A stretch of 64,000 nt of DNA from assembly GCA_965153355.1 (NCBI GenBank), contig OZ231128.1, positions 27,404,001 through 27,468,000 on the forward strand. The letters are read 5' to 3'. Under the pieces are notes generated by a model. It was given only the letters and a program-made list of their open reading frames with translations, was not told the DNA's origin and searched no databases. Source of the DNA: Flaccisagitta enflata. Lineage: Eukaryota; Chaetognatha; Sagittoidea; Aphragmophora. A program made the translations under genes and the position numbers. Numbering within the stretch: position 1 is the first letter of the stretch; every line of letters begins with the position of its first letter. Below, one piece after another: positions 13,019 to 26,354 of this stretch.

Positions 13019-14339
13019 CCGGGAAATACTTCGTCTTTTTCGACGGCGTTGGGGGACTGCGCCGCGCCGTTTTCATGTATCGCATTTTCTCAAGTTTGTA
13101 CATTTTTTTTTCTCTTTACGATCAGCGATTAAGACATGCGAGAAGAAGACATGAGCTGACACCTTTCATCTTGGCGGGTGGGAGAAGCGGATATATCGTC
13201 GTTAAAGGTCCGGTGTTATACTGAGCTTAATAACGGACTATTGTATTATATGAAGAGGTGACAGATATTAGCTTCATTGCTTTGTTACGACGGAAACGAT
13301 CTTTTCCTATCATCGGAAAGTGTCAAAAATTAGTAGTAAAAGACATGGTTACAGACATAAATGATGCAAGCTTAGTGATGTTCTTTGCACACAAAGTATA
13401 TCAGTAGGTGATTGCCTCTCTTTACGTTTGTTTGTCAGTCATGAAGGCAATGTCTCTTTCGATCGCTCCGACTGTCTCGCTTTCTCTGTTTCTGTTTCTC
13501 TCTAGCCTCTAGGCTTATCACCGATTCTCCTTCTTATTTCGCTTTTTGGCTAAAACTCGCGTCAGTTTTTGTATCAACAAAATTCCACTCAAGTACTTAA
13601 TTTTCTCCGGAAGGTGGTTCTAGTGGTTCCTGTCGATGACGTGGTTGGAATCAACTTGACAAAATGACACCAACGCCATTTATATCCTTCTCCTTCTTCT
13701 CTTCGTATGATTTATATGATTTTTCCAGCAAGCATGGTTAAAGAAGTTGAAAAAATATAACGACCCTTTTAAGAGAAAAAAAAATTCTGAATCTATCAAA
13801 TAAACTAGTAATAAAAAATAGGGGGCGTTATAAAGAGTAGGGACACGGAATAAATCGAATACGGTATGTACTAACTTTGGGGCAACAGGTACCGCTGACC
13901 ATCTGACACTGTAACACTTGTGCAACTATTTTTCTCTCTCTTTCTTTCTGTCTTTTATTTTTCTTTTCATTTTTCTACCTTTGAGATTCAATGTCTCTTC
14001 CCCTTTCCTTTTTTTCGCTTTTCAGGTCGTTTTCATCGCCATTCTTGTTTCTGCCAAGATGATTTCCCTATCTGCTCCATATATGGTCTAAACTATGGTC
14101 TAAACTGCTGCTGTCATCTTTCTTTGTTTCACTCCATCGCCGCCGCCAATTCATCCATTCCTTTTTCCAAGGCATCATCCTTTTATATATTCCTCTTTTT
14201 CTTCTTTTCCCTCTCTTCGCGCACTTAAAAAAAGTTCAACAATGACATCGTTTCGTAAAGTCTGATCGTTATGCGCTGGCATTGATTAGCTTCGTTTGTG
14301 TTGCAGTGATGCACGTTTCTTTCTTTTTCTTTTTTTCTT
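13019..14339. other. No gene seen
   Basis: AT-rich, pyrimidine-rich DNA. No frame with recognisable motifs and no strong repeat structure. Confidence 0.4.
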
Positions 14340-14552
<213 letters not shown>

Positions 14553-15091
14553 TCTGTCTCACCTTTCTATTGCAACAATCGGGATCGTTGAAATGTGCGT
14601 TTTGTTCGTTTTTGTTCGTTTTTGTTCGTTCGCGTTCTTCGCGGTTTTTTCCAATCCCCTTTTTTCTTATCTTTATAATTCTTTCTCCTGTGGGTCTAAC
14701 CTCAAACTTGATAGCGAAAAAAAACTCCTAGACTGCAATTCCAAGCTTTTTTCCTCTTGATTCTTTTCTGTTCTTTTTTTTTTCCTTCGTTTCCTTGTCT
14801 GCTTGACATCTCTTTTCATCTCTCTTTTTCCCCTTTTCTCTGTTTGCTTCGTATTCTGTCTATTTCTCGCTTTTCAGGCAGGGGCCCCGAGGGGGCCAAT
14901 GACCTATGCAATCACATTTGCAAACCTTTTACATAAAAAGAGTCCTCGGCCCAAGCATATGTCATCGGCTCCTTTGAGGTTGCTGCTACTCTTGCTTTTT
15001 CATTCCTATGATAAGGGGTATCGGATACCAATGAGCATCCATTGAGCATCTCACGCTTTTGCCACTTATGTACTTTGCCTGTCTGTCTATC

Positions 15092-15170
<79 letters not shown>
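15092..15170. repeat. CT microsatellite
   Basis: About 75 bp of CT dinucleotide. Confidence 0.95.
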
Positions 15171-15172
<2 letters not shown>

Positions 15173-15329
15173 TCTCTGTTTTCCCATCTCTTCACTCTTC
15201 ACAGGTATCACTGACCACATATTGCCCTTGGGCAGTTGAGTACTGTTAGTTACTTTCCCAGCTTGATGTTTCCATCTCGCCCCGCGGCGATACGCTCTCT
15301 CAAAGTATGTATATTTTAGACTCATCTGT

Positions 15330-17390
15330 TACGGCACCCTTTCTCCTTATCCTCTCCGTAATTTCCCTTCCCTCTTTCCCTCTAACCTCCCTTTTGTCAG
15401 TCTCATCCCGTTCCCCTTCCTCTCTACTTCTCGCTCGCACTTCCTCTATACTCCCGTCTCCCTCTTCCCCTTCAACCTACCACTTGTCAGTCTCAGCCTG
15501 TCCCACTTCCTCTCTACTCCTTTCTCCCTCTGCCCCTACGATCTCCCACTTGTCAGACTCATCCTCTTCCACTTGCTCTCTTCTTCTTGCTCCCACTTCC
15601 TCTACTCCCCTCTCCCTGTTCCAGTCCGATTTCCCACTTGTCAGTCTCAATCTGTCCCACTTCCTCTCTACTCCCTTTTCCCTCTTCCCCTCTAGCCTCC
15701 CACTTGTCAGTCTCACCTGTCCCATTTCCTCTCTTGTTCTCGCCTCCACTTCCTTTATACTCCCCACTTTCTCTTCCCCTGTGACCTCCCACTTGTCAGT
15801 CTCATCCCATCCCACTTCCTCTCTACTTCTTGCTCCCACTTTCTCTACTCTCCTCTCCCTGTTTCCCTCCAACCTCTCACTTGTTAGTCTCAACCTGTCC
15901 CACTTCCTCTCTACTTTTTTCTCCCTCTGCCCCTCCGATCTCCCACTTGTCAGTCTCATCCTCTTCCACTTCCTCTCTTCTTCTTGCTCCCACTTCCTCT
16001 ACTCCCCTCACCCTGTTTCCCTCCGACCTCCCACTTGTCAGTCTCGATTTGTCCCACTTCCTCTCTACTCCCTTTTCCCTCTTCCCCTCTAGCCTCCCAC
16101 TTGTCAGTCTCATCCTTTCCCATTTCCTCTCTACTTCTCGCCTCCACATCCTTTACACTCCCCACTTTCTCTTCCCCTGTGACCTCCCACTTGTCAGTCT
16201 CACCCCATACCACTTCCTCTCTACTTTCTGCTCCCACTTCCTCTACTCTCCTCTCCCTGTTCCCCTCCAACCTCCCACTTGTCAGTCTCATTCTGTCCCA
16301 CTTCCTCTCTACTCCCCTCTCCCTCTTCCCCTCCAACCTCCCACTTGTCAGTCTCATCCTGTCCCACTTCATCTCTACTTCCTTTACTCTCCTCTCCCTG
16401 TTCCCCTCCGACCTCTCACTTGCCAGTCTCATTCTGTCCCACTTCATCTCTGCTCCCCCTCTCCCTCTTCCCCTCCGACCTCCCACTTGTCAGTCTCATC
16501 CCATCCCCCTTCCTCTCTACTTCTCACTCCCACTTCCTCTCTACTCCCCTCTCCCTCTTCCCCTCCAACTTCCCACTTGTCAGTCTCATCCCGTCCCACT
16601 TCATCTCTACTCCCCTCTCCCTCTTCCCCTCCGACTTCCCACTTGTCAGTCTCATCCCGTCCCATTCCCTCTCTACTCCCCTCTCCCTCTTCCCCTCCGA
16701 CCTCCCACTTGTCAGTCTCATCCTGTCCCACTTCATCTCTACTCCCCTCTCCCTCTTCCCCTCCGACCTCCCACTTGTCAGTCTCATCCTGTCCCACTTC
16801 ATCTCTACTCCCCTCTCCCTCTTCCCCTCCGACCTCCCACTTGTCAGTCTCATCCTGTCCCACTTCATCTCTACTCCCCTCTCCCTCTTCCCCTCCGACC
16901 TCCCACTTGTCAGTCTCATCCTGTCCCACTTCATCTCTACTCCCCTCTCCCTCTTCCCCTCCGACCTCCCACTTGTCAGTCTCATCCCGTCCCGCAAGAC
17001 GGCCATCTTTGTCGCGAAGAAGGTGACATCCCTCTTCCCCTCCAACATCCCACTTGTCAGTCTCATCCTGTCCCATTCACTCTCTACTCCCCTCTCCCTC
17101 TTCCCCTCCGACTTCCCACTTGTCAGTCTCATCCTGTCCCACTTCATCTCTACTCCCCTCTCCCTCTTCCCCTCCGACATCCCACTTGTCAGTCTCATCC
17201 TGTCCCATTCCCTTTCTACTCCCCTCTCCCTCTTCCCCTCCGACCTCCCACTTGTCAGTCTCATCCTGTCCCACTTCATCTCTACTCCCATCTCCCTCTT
17301 CCCCTCCAACTTCCCACCAGTCAGTCTCATCCCGTCCCACTTCATCTCTTTCTCTTCCCCTCCGACTTCCCACTTGTCAGTCTCATCCCG
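15330..17390. repeat. 66-bp minisatellite array
   Basis: Around 30 tandem units share TCCCACTTGTCAGTCTCATC followed by C/T-rich sequence. The later part (about 16,600-17,390) has a regular 66-bp period, while earlier units alternate between 66 bp and a longer form with an extra CTTCTTGCTCCCACTTCCTC segment. Since 66 is 22 codons, several frames on both strands stay open for hundreds of codons (up to 490). No start context, splice site or domain argues for translation. Units are more uniform toward the 3' side, suggesting recent expansion there. Confidence 0.95.
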
Positions 17391-17429
17391 TCCCGCAAGA
17401 CGGCCATCTTTGTCGCGAAGAAGGTGACA
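16986..17429. repeat. Array-flank duplication inside the minisatellite
   Basis: A unique 37-bp sequence beginning CCCGCAAGACGGCCATCTTT occurs at 16,991-17,027 and again at 17,392-17,428, where it forms the right flank. A block of array plus flank was therefore duplicated with a 401-bp offset. Confidence 0.9.
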
Positions 17430-17494
17430 AAAGAGAAAACGATTAAGGTCACGTGACATGCGCCAATCGACGCCACGTGACGTACAGGAGAAAA

Positions 17495-17560
17495 CTGATG
17501 ACGACGACGACGATGACGACGACGACGATGATGACGATGACGACGATGACGACGACGTCG
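17495..17560. repeat. GAC/GAT trinucleotide array
   Basis: About 65 bp of GAC with GAT interruptions. Confidence 0.9.
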
Positions 17561-17667
17561 ACTAAACCCAGGGCGAAGTCACTTTGGAGCGCGCCCAGCC
17601 GTCGCCCACGAGTGTCTGTCAGTGGCAAAAAGAGGAGCAAGAATGTACTTGTTCCGTTGAATTGATT

Positions 17668-17860
17668 TTAAGTCGCGTGCTACGCTACTCTATAAGTATA
17701 AGCCCATTTTCAGTTCATCTGTTCGTCAGTTGGTTGTTCCATCGGTGGGTCCATCATATTCCGCTTTTTTGGCGTCGCCACTTCTGCCACTTCTTGCATC
17801 GCAGCTCCTGCCCACTTAGGTTGCCGTGTATCCTGCCTTGTTTTCAAAAAGGCGCATCTA
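17668..17860 (+). repeat. HD-family copy
   Basis: Head AAGTCGCGTGCTACGCTACTC, weak GTCC/GTTG body, then GCAGCTCCTGCCCACTTAGG and tail TTGCCGTGTATCCTGCCTTG. Confidence 0.85.
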
Positions 17861-18180
17861 GCTGAATTTTCTCCTAATTTTGATTTCCTGCGAATGCAGA
17901 GAATTTTTGGTCATCTTGGTTTTCAGAGCTGTAACACGATAGAATTAGTCACGCAAAAATGGGCACTGAGGAGGTGCATGAAAATGTCCGTCCGAAAAAG
18001 TCATAAAGTAAATGTACTGTAGAAAATAAACCAAGATCCTAACATTGCCAGAGAACGGCTCGATTCCCTTACGCTTCATTGAAGACTCAGCCCTGCTCCC
18101 AGTTCAAAAGTCGTTACGGTAACATACGTTTCTCTAGAAACATGCTCTCTAGCATGCCCAATCAACGTATCGTAGTTTCC

Positions 18181-18185
<5 letters not shown>

Positions 18186-18232
<47 letters not shown>

Positions 18233-18411
18233 AACGAACAGACCGACGGACAGACTGACAGAAGGATGGAGAGACAGACCGAAAGCAAGACAGACAGATC
18301 GACAGACAGACAATCATACAGACAGACAGACAGATAGACAGACAGACAGGCAGACAGACAGACAGACAGTCGGACAGACAGTCAGACAGACAGCCAGACA
18401 GACAGACAGTC

Positions 18412-18482
<71 letters not shown>

Positions 18483-18556
18483 ATAGTGTTACAGCCATGC
18501 AAACGAACGAGCATCCTCATTTTCCTCGTCATCATCGTAATCGTCATCCTTCGTCG

Positions 18557-18588
<32 letters not shown>

Positions 18589-18592
18589 GTCT
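18186..18592. repeat. GA, CAGA and GTC microsatellites
   Basis: GA at 18,186-18,228, about 240 bp of CAGA with few interruptions to 18,482, and a TCG/GTC run at 18,553-18,592. Confidence 0.95.
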
Positions 18593-18860
18593 TTTTCATG
18601 CTCATCAAGTTGTCTTGTGGTGGCACGTGACCTCTTGGGTGGCAAACCCCTCAGAGCCACAATGACGTCACCCTTTGGCGATCACGTGACAAGTTGGGCG
18701 AAGAATTCCACGCAGCAGCCTCACCCGAAACTCGAAATTGGTGAGGCCTAATCATCATTTTTTTTTTGCCCATCACCGAAGAATCCCGTTGATGTACTTC
18801 TGATGCATCTGACGTCGCGTATTTTCACACTGGCTGGGTGCTGTTTTTTTCATTGCCCTC

Positions 18861-18861
<1 letters not shown>

Positions 18862-18929
<68 letters not shown>

Positions 18930-18960
18930 CTCTCTCTCTTTCTTTCTTTGGTCTACTACT
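18862..18960. repeat. CTGT then CT microsatellite
   Basis: Compound pyrimidine-rich array. Confidence 0.9.
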
Positions 18961-18994
18961 CTCTCTCTCATCTCTTTGTCATCTGTCCTGAAAT

Positions 18995-19118
18995 TGGTAC
19001 GCGACTCTACACCATGTCGGTCGGTCCGTCGGTCCGTCGGTAACATTTTTTAGTTCCGAGCGGTTTTTACATTACTGCTCCGGATTGCCGTGTATCCGGC
19101 CTTGTTCTTTTTCCCCCT
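18995..19118 (+). repeat. HD-family copy, short
   Basis: GGTACGCGACTCTACACC, GTCGGTCC body, ACTGCTCCGG and tail TTGCCGTGTATCCGGCCTTG. Confidence 0.85.
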
Positions 19119-19154
19119 TGTCAGGAAATTAAATGATTCACATAACATAAAGAC

Positions 19155-19779
19155 TGTATAGTACCTTCCGAACAAACCCGACTAAAACTGGAGGATTGAT
19201 TTTTGTTACTTTAATTCCGTTTCCCAAACTTTATTTTTTGTATCTAACCTAATTAAAAGATACTTAATTCCTTGAACATATTTGGCTGTCAGAAAAAATA
19301 GCTTGTGAAATCAAAGTGCATAAAGACATCAATATGGAGTGTTCTAACCCAGACCATTGAATTCAGCAGAAAATTTTACCTATCCTAAAATACAAGAACA
19401 GCTCAATCAGACAATTATTTCAGGTTTTACAGTTATTTTAAGTTTTTAAGGACAATTGTCTTAAAATAATTTAGGACAATTGTCCTTAAAAATTTTAAAT
19501 GACCATAGAATTTGGAATGATTGTCTGATTTAGCTGTTATTGTAATCTAAGATAGGTAAAATTTTCTGCTGAATCCAATGGTCTGGGTTAGAACACTCCA
19601 TATTGATGTCTTCATGCACTTTGATTTCACCAGTTATTTTTTTTGACAGTCAAATATGTTCAAGGAATTAAGTATCTTTCAATTAAGTTAGATTCAAAAA
19701 ATGAAGTTTAGAAAATGAAATTAAAATGACAAAGATTAATCCTCCAGTTTTAGCCGGGTTTGCTCGGAGGTACTGTACG
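19155..19779. mobile_element. Large fold-back element, 625 bp
   Basis: Two arms of about 310 bp are near-perfect reverse complements around 19,467. Outer ends are GTATAGTACCTTCCGAACAA and TTGCTCGGAGGTACTGTAC; inner matches include CAGACCATTGAATTCAGCAG / CTGCTGAATCCAATGGTCTG. The centre is itself a hairpin (AAGGACAATTGTC / GACAATTGTCCTT). No coding potential; a MITE-like or fold-back transposon. Confidence 0.92.
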
Positions 19780-19959
19780 TCATTGCGGTGGAAATATAAT
19801 CTCGTCATTTCTAGAATAGAGGTCTTGTGGGTGAGCTGAGCAGCAGATTATATACGATAAGTTCGAGAGACAAATGGGATATAAGCCGATAACATCGGTA
19901 ACATTCCCGGTTCAAAGCCGATTAGCTGAGTAGTATGTGTATTGTGTTTCATCATTATA

Positions 19960-20300
19960 TCATTCTCTTCATGATGACAGGTGTAGTGACAGTAGAGACA
20001 TCGCACTTTCCATGTTCGATGAATGGTGTTTGTATGCTTCTTATTAATTTGTCTCATGAAGACAGGTGAAGTGACAACAGAGACATCGCACCTCCGATGT
20101 TCGATGAATGTTGTTTGTTTGTTTCTTACTTATAGTTATATAAGTCTCATCATGGGAGAGCTGAAGTGACGTTGGACACGTGACTTTACTCTTATAAGCT
20201 TAAATTAAGCTTATGTTGTTCGATAAATGACTTTTTGTTTGTTTCTTACTTATACAAGTCTTATTATGAAGAGAAGTGAAGTCGTGGCAGAGACATGACT
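19960..20300. repeat. Imperfect tandem repeat, about 80-110 bp x4
   Basis: Units share TCATGAAGACAGGTGAAGTG, CAGAGACATCGCAC and TGTTCGATGAATG followed by GTTTGTTTCTTACTTAT. Confidence 0.8.
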
Positions 20301-20371
20301 TCTTCCATTAAATTTGTATTTAAAAAGACGACAGAAAAGACAAAAAACACAAAAGCATCAACAAAAGCCAA

Positions 20372-20632
20372 AAACAAGGCCGGATACCGCACCAATAAGT
20401 GGTCATTTCAAGCGACTCGCTTGCGGGTGAGCAGGGGCAGTCATTTGAGTGGGCGGGAGCTGTGTTGTTGGTGGGCAGTGGATATTATACTCGGAAAATA
20501 CTATTTCAACTCCATGTCATTCTTCGTTATCTACCTATCTACGGACCAACAGGAGGACCAACCTGCCCGCGTACCCGCCTACCTCCCTAACTACCTTCTT
20601 TGTGGGTCCCATAGCAAGCGACTAAAAAGAAA
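20372..20632 (-). repeat. HD-family copy
   Basis: AACAAGGCCGGATACCGCACC tail, GCTTGCGGGTGAGCAGGGGC, a CAACAGGAGGACCAAC-type body, and GCAAGCGACTAAAAAG at the head end. Confidence 0.75.
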
Positions 20633-20824
20633 ATCTTGTTGTTGTAACGGTTGAATAGAGCGGAGTGCTAGTCGATGAAAAAGAAAAAAAAACTGATCAC
20701 ATTTATCAGGAAGAAAGACTGATGTTTTTAAGCCAGTGACAGTATGTGAGGTAAAAAGTTTTTTAGATGTTTTTTTCTTTAGATAAAGTAACCGGCTAAG
20801 AACGCAAGCGCTAAAACACTCTAG

Positions 20825-20945
20825 CAAACAAGCACGCAGGCAAACAATCACTCGAGGCCGCAAATACGCAAGCTCACATGCACGCATGCACGCAAGCAAA
20901 CAATCACTCAAGGTTGCAAATACGCAAGCTCACAAGCGCGCAAGT
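20825..20945. repeat. 56-bp tandem duplication
   Basis: CAAACAATCACTC begins at 20,841 and again at 20,897, followed both times by GCAAATACGCAAGCTCACA. Confidence 0.85.
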
Positions 20946-21104
20946 ACGCAACAAATCATCCAACTACTCAACTCCGCAGCTTTACACTTATTAATCGATA
21001 TAGTCAGCATCTGTGACTGACATAACAAAAGAACTAAGAAGAAGTCAGAGAACTGAGCGAACTGCTTTACACGTTTATGTAACAATTTCATGCCTCATCG
21101 AGTC

Positions 21105-21190
21105 CGCCCCACCACCACCACCGCCACCGCCACCGCCATCACCACCACCACCACCACAACCACCGCACCACCACCATTACCAACACCCAC
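21105..21190. repeat. CCA/CCG trinucleotide repeat
   Basis: Proline-like CCA/CCG run with no supported coding frame. Confidence 0.85.
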
Positions 21191-21469
21191 CACCGCTACC
21201 TCAAAACCCTAATACAGCTTAGCGCTCATCACGGATGAAGTGATCGCCTTACAGGATTATGAGCTGCCAGGCAGATCGACAATGACAGGGCGCCATAATG
21301 GCCCAATATGAATAAGTCTAACGACGATCGGCGCAGTGGGCGGGACAAGCAAAAAGGGATTAAGGCTATTTTTTTTTGTGAAGGACGAAACGGAAGAAAA
21401 CGGAGATTAAGAAAAAGGAGATTACGACCATGACGAAGGCACTCCCAAGAAAAAGAAAAAGAAGAAGGT

Positions 21470-21695
21470 CGAAGGAGAAAAAGAAGAAGAAGAAGAAGAA
21501 GAAGAAGAAGAAGAAGAAGAAGAAGAAGAAGAAGAAGAAGAAGAAGAAGAAGAAGAAGAAGAAGAAGAAGAGGAAGTGGAAGAGGAAGAAAAAGAAGAAG
21601 AAGAAGAAGAAGAAGAAGAAGAAGAAGAAGAAGAAGAAGAAGAAGAAGAAGAAGAAGAAGAAGAAGAAGAAGAAGAAGAAGAAGAAGAAGAGGAC

Positions 21696-21727
<32 letters not shown>

Positions 21728-21755
21728 CGACGACGACGACAACAAAAACAACAAC

Positions 21756-21832
<77 letters not shown>

Positions 21833-21846
21833 GCAGCAGCAGCAGC

Positions 21847-21877
<31 letters not shown>

Positions 21878-22023
21878 TCAACTAACGAAAAAGAAGAAAA
21901 AGAAGAAGAAGAGGAAGAAGAAGAAGAAAAAGAAAAAGAAAAAGAAAAGAACAAGAAGAAGAAGAAGAAGACGAAGAAGAAGAAGAAGAAGAAGAAGAAG
22001 AAGAAGAAGAAGAAGAAGAAGAA

Positions 22024-22055
<32 letters not shown>

Positions 22056-22250
22056 AGAAGAGGAAGAAGAAGAAGAAGAGGAAGAAAAAGACGAAGAAGA
22101 AGGAGAAGACGAAGAAAAAGAAAAAGAAAAAGAAAAAGAAGAAGAAGAAGAAACAGAAGAAAAAGAAGAAGAAGAAGAAGAAGAAGAAGAAGAAGAAGAA
22201 GAAGAAGAAGAAGAAGAAGAAGAAGAAGAAGAAGAAGAAGAAGAAGCCAA
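21470..22250. repeat. Giant GAA-type trinucleotide tract, about 780 bp
   Basis: Mostly GAA/AAG from 21,475 to 21,690, GAC to 21,740, ACA to 21,875 with a short CAG run, then GAA/AAG again to 22,250. The very long frames over it are homopolymer-like translations (poly-E, K, R, Q, F, S, L). Confidence 0.98.
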
Positions 22251-22533
22251 AAGAAGTTAAAGACGACAGAGGAGAGGAAGGGTAAAGGGTTAAAAGATAA
22301 AAGGAAATAAAAGCTCCTTTGCGCACGTGTGGGGTTGTCAGAGGGCGTTCTAGGGGCAGTGAATCGGCCTCTGCCACAAGAAAAGGTTACAAAAACACAG
22401 CAAACAGATAAACGCCTGGTTAGAGAATCTCATGTGATAACGACCAGCCGCATTTTCCACCTTATTCTCTCATTCTTTCCTCATATCTCTTTACGCTGTC
22501 TGTTTGTCTGTTTGTAGGTCATCAAATCAAATC

Positions 22534-22649
<116 letters not shown>

Positions 22650-22934
22650 CTTTGATTTTTTTCATCTCTCCACTTCTATCATTGGCATTTCTTTTGTCAT
22701 TTTTTTTATCCTTTTTTTTTTCCTCTGTTGTCAAGAGATGACATTTTTTTGGTGGAGATTAATGCCTTTTTATTGACGAAAATGGTTTATCACCAAGTGT
22801 CATGAGTGTGTATCCATTTTCAGATTCGTACACCGATGTTCTCGAGAATGCGTCTTTGGGTGGGTCTGTTGATCTGCTTGTCCTTTGGTCCGGATATTGG
22901 GCATGGCAGAGATGCGAAAACACCAAAGAAACTA

Positions 22935-23050
22935 AGCGTCATCGATAGACCGACCCACGATGCAACTAACCGACCAAACGACAGACTGACCGACAGACTC
23001 ACCGACTGACTGACCAACAGACATAGCTGGTTATAGTGTCGCGTACACAA
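22935..23050 (-). repeat. HD-family copy
   Basis: GACC/GACA body, then ATAGCTGGTTATAGTGTCGCG, the reverse complement of the family head region. Confidence 0.75.
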
Positions 23051-23175
23051 GTTACATGATCAAGTTTACATTATCAAGTTTCTCCATTTCTTTTATTCGT
23101 ATCGTCAAGCTGAGAAAGATCCTTTCGCTGATAAGGATATTTTTGCTCTCATGGTGCTGATATTTCTTTTCTTCT

Positions 23176-24149
<974 letters not shown>

Positions 24150-24480
24150 CCAAACGCATAGGGCTATGAGTCTCTGCTTGGTGGCAATAGATAGCCCTGA
24201 TCAATAGCTTCAAAAAGGTCACCAATTTTCTTATAATGTTTTGTATATCAAAGCTACATCGTAACAAAATGTCAAGCATGTTTATTCCATTCATTTTTTG
24301 TATCCATTTCATGAAATCAAAATTTTCATACATACCGATGTAAAGTTTAAACGAATAAAGTTTTGAGCTCAGCTTGGCGATGTTTGCTAGCTCTATTTAT
24401 TACCTTCACAATGGTCACCAATTTTCATATCAAATCATGTATATCAAAGCACCAATATAACAAAACGTCCTGGACTATCA
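24150..24480. repeat. Diverged tandem pair, about 205 bp
   Basis: GGTCACCAATTTTC followed by TGTATATCAAAGC and AACAAAA(T/C)GTC occurs at about 24,217 and 24,413. Confidence 0.6.
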
Positions 24481-24535
24481 TTTTTTCCAAGATAGTACTT
24501 TGATTCTGACATTTGTCCGTTCATCCATTCTTTTG

Positions 24536-24739
24536 TCATTGCAGTGGCGCACTGTTTTTTACGTTCATCTTCCACCTGTCGTAGGCGTTTTTGAACGCGA
24601 TCACCGACGTCTGTTCTCTCACCGTCTGAGGAATGTCATTCCACGCTTTAGCGGCCCTGACATTGTAGAAGTTTTTTCTCACTTCCAATCTCGCCGATTC
24701 CATCTTCAATACATGGGCTTTTTTTTTCTCACTCATCCT
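24536..24739 (-). pseudogene. Fragment of a LINE (non-LTR retrotransposon) reverse transcriptase C-terminus
   Basis: The minus strand reads SARLEVRKNFYNVRAAKAWN, then DIPQTVREQTSVIAFKNAYD and a stop. The pattern R-x-E-x-R-K-N-F...R-x-x-x-x-W-N-x-[IL]-P...V...F-K is what I know from the extreme C-terminus of animal non-LTR retrotransposon ORF2 proteins, just before the 3' end of the element. Only about 66 codons remain. Nothing of the polymerase or endonuclease is seen in the window in the expected place (above 24,740 on the minus strand), so this is a truncated relic. The assignment rests on this short motif only. Confidence 0.6.
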
Positions 24740-24934
24740 GAGTTTGCCTCAACCAAATACAGGTGCACGTGAACCCAACCAACCATAGTATGTGTACAAG
24801 GAGAAGAAGGCCGCCTCCATAATCTATATGTGGATGAAATATGGGTGACGCTTCAAGAAGAGGACGTGAGTTATGCCACCATTTTCACAAACTAAAGGAT
24901 GCATTTCATTGAGAGACTGAAACTAGGCCACGCC

Positions 24935-25205
<271 letters not shown>

Positions 25206-25239
25206 ACAGTTAGTCAGACAGACCAACAGAAAGAAAAAC

Positions 25240-25240
25240 A

Positions 25241-25325
<85 letters not shown>

Positions 25326-25326
25326 A
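25240..25326. repeat. CA microsatellite
   Basis: About 85 bp of CA. Confidence 0.97.
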
Positions 25327-25429
25327 CACCAGCAGACCAACAGACATATCGACTTACAGATGGATAGACAGAAAGAGACAGACAAACAAACAGACAATTA
25401 TACAGACAGACACAAAGTCAGAGCCTCAC

Positions 25430-25680
25430 GGAAATGGAAAACGAAAACGGAAGTATAGGACCAAAAATGGTGGTGGTTAAAGCGGTTGTGGGAGAAGTGG
25501 TGGTATTTGGCGTGGTGGTGGTCGGAATGGTGGGGGTTGGAATAATTGTGGTTGGAATAGTAGTGGTGGAAGAAAAGAGAGTTAGGCGTTTGCATTGCAG
25601 AAACATGATGAAATGGGAGGAAGGGAGGCGAAGAAAGGGAGAAAAGGATGCGAAAAAGTGGTTGAGGCTGTTTCTATAAT
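25430..25680. other. Degenerate TGG-rich stretch
   Basis: GGTGGTGGT-like decayed trinucleotide sequence. The open frame is Val/Gly-rich and unlikely to be a gene. Confidence 0.5.
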
Positions 25681-26354
25681 CTCCTTTTTGAGAGATGGCC
25701 AAATAGGTCAATTTCAAAATTGAGAAAATTTGTCAAAAACATTCATAATCAGATAGCTCATGTCAATATGAACATGGTTCAAAAACTGAATTTTGTTACT
25801 GATCCTTGATTTTCATGTAAATTAGGCTGAAATGCAACAAATAATGATCGAAAATAAGCAAAAATTGAGTTGTTAAAGTCCGCAAAACCAAAAAAATGGG
25901 AATATTTTACTAAATCACAGTTCAAGAATTCAATCAGACCCAATTCTGCTGAAAAAAAATTGAGATTTCAATTTTTTTTGAAAATTCTCTATAAGCAGCT
26001 TTTTTGGCTGGTTGGGCCAGTTGGCAAAAATTTACTGAATCTTTCGGCAACGATTAATTTAAGTAGGCATTCTCTGAAAGAACCACTGTGCAAAATTTCA
26101 GCCAAATCGGACAAATATTTTAGAAGTTATGCCGTTTTTTAAAATTTTTGGGTGGTAGGCTGGTTGGGCTGGTTGGGTTGGTTAGATGTGTCCCAGATGC
26201 AGCAAATGCTCTGTTCGTAATAGTTTTAGTACAGTATTGATCCATGCAAAAAATCTTTTGTCTCTCTCAAAGGGTTTCCAAGATATGGGCATTTCCTGAT
26301 TTTTTTGGTTTACCAGTGCATACATGCGTCCATAACAAAGAATTAACTACGAAG
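25681..26354. other. AT-rich DNA, GGCTGGTTGG repeats
   Basis: GGCTGGTTGGGC-like motifs occur at 26,006-26,022 and 26,158-26,186. No gene recognised. Confidence 0.45.

Noticed and set aside
15984-17456. 490-codon frame and its neighbours over the 66-bp array
   Set aside because: The period is a multiple of three, so several frames on both strands are open automatically; no splice or start evidence.
19905-19925. tRNA-like B box (GGTTCAAAGCC) suggesting a tRNA or SINE
   Set aside because: No convincing A box or cloverleaf at proper spacing.
21229-22377. 382-codon poly-Phe/Leu frame and 244-codon poly-Glu/Gln frame
   Set aside because: Pure trinucleotide-repeat translations.
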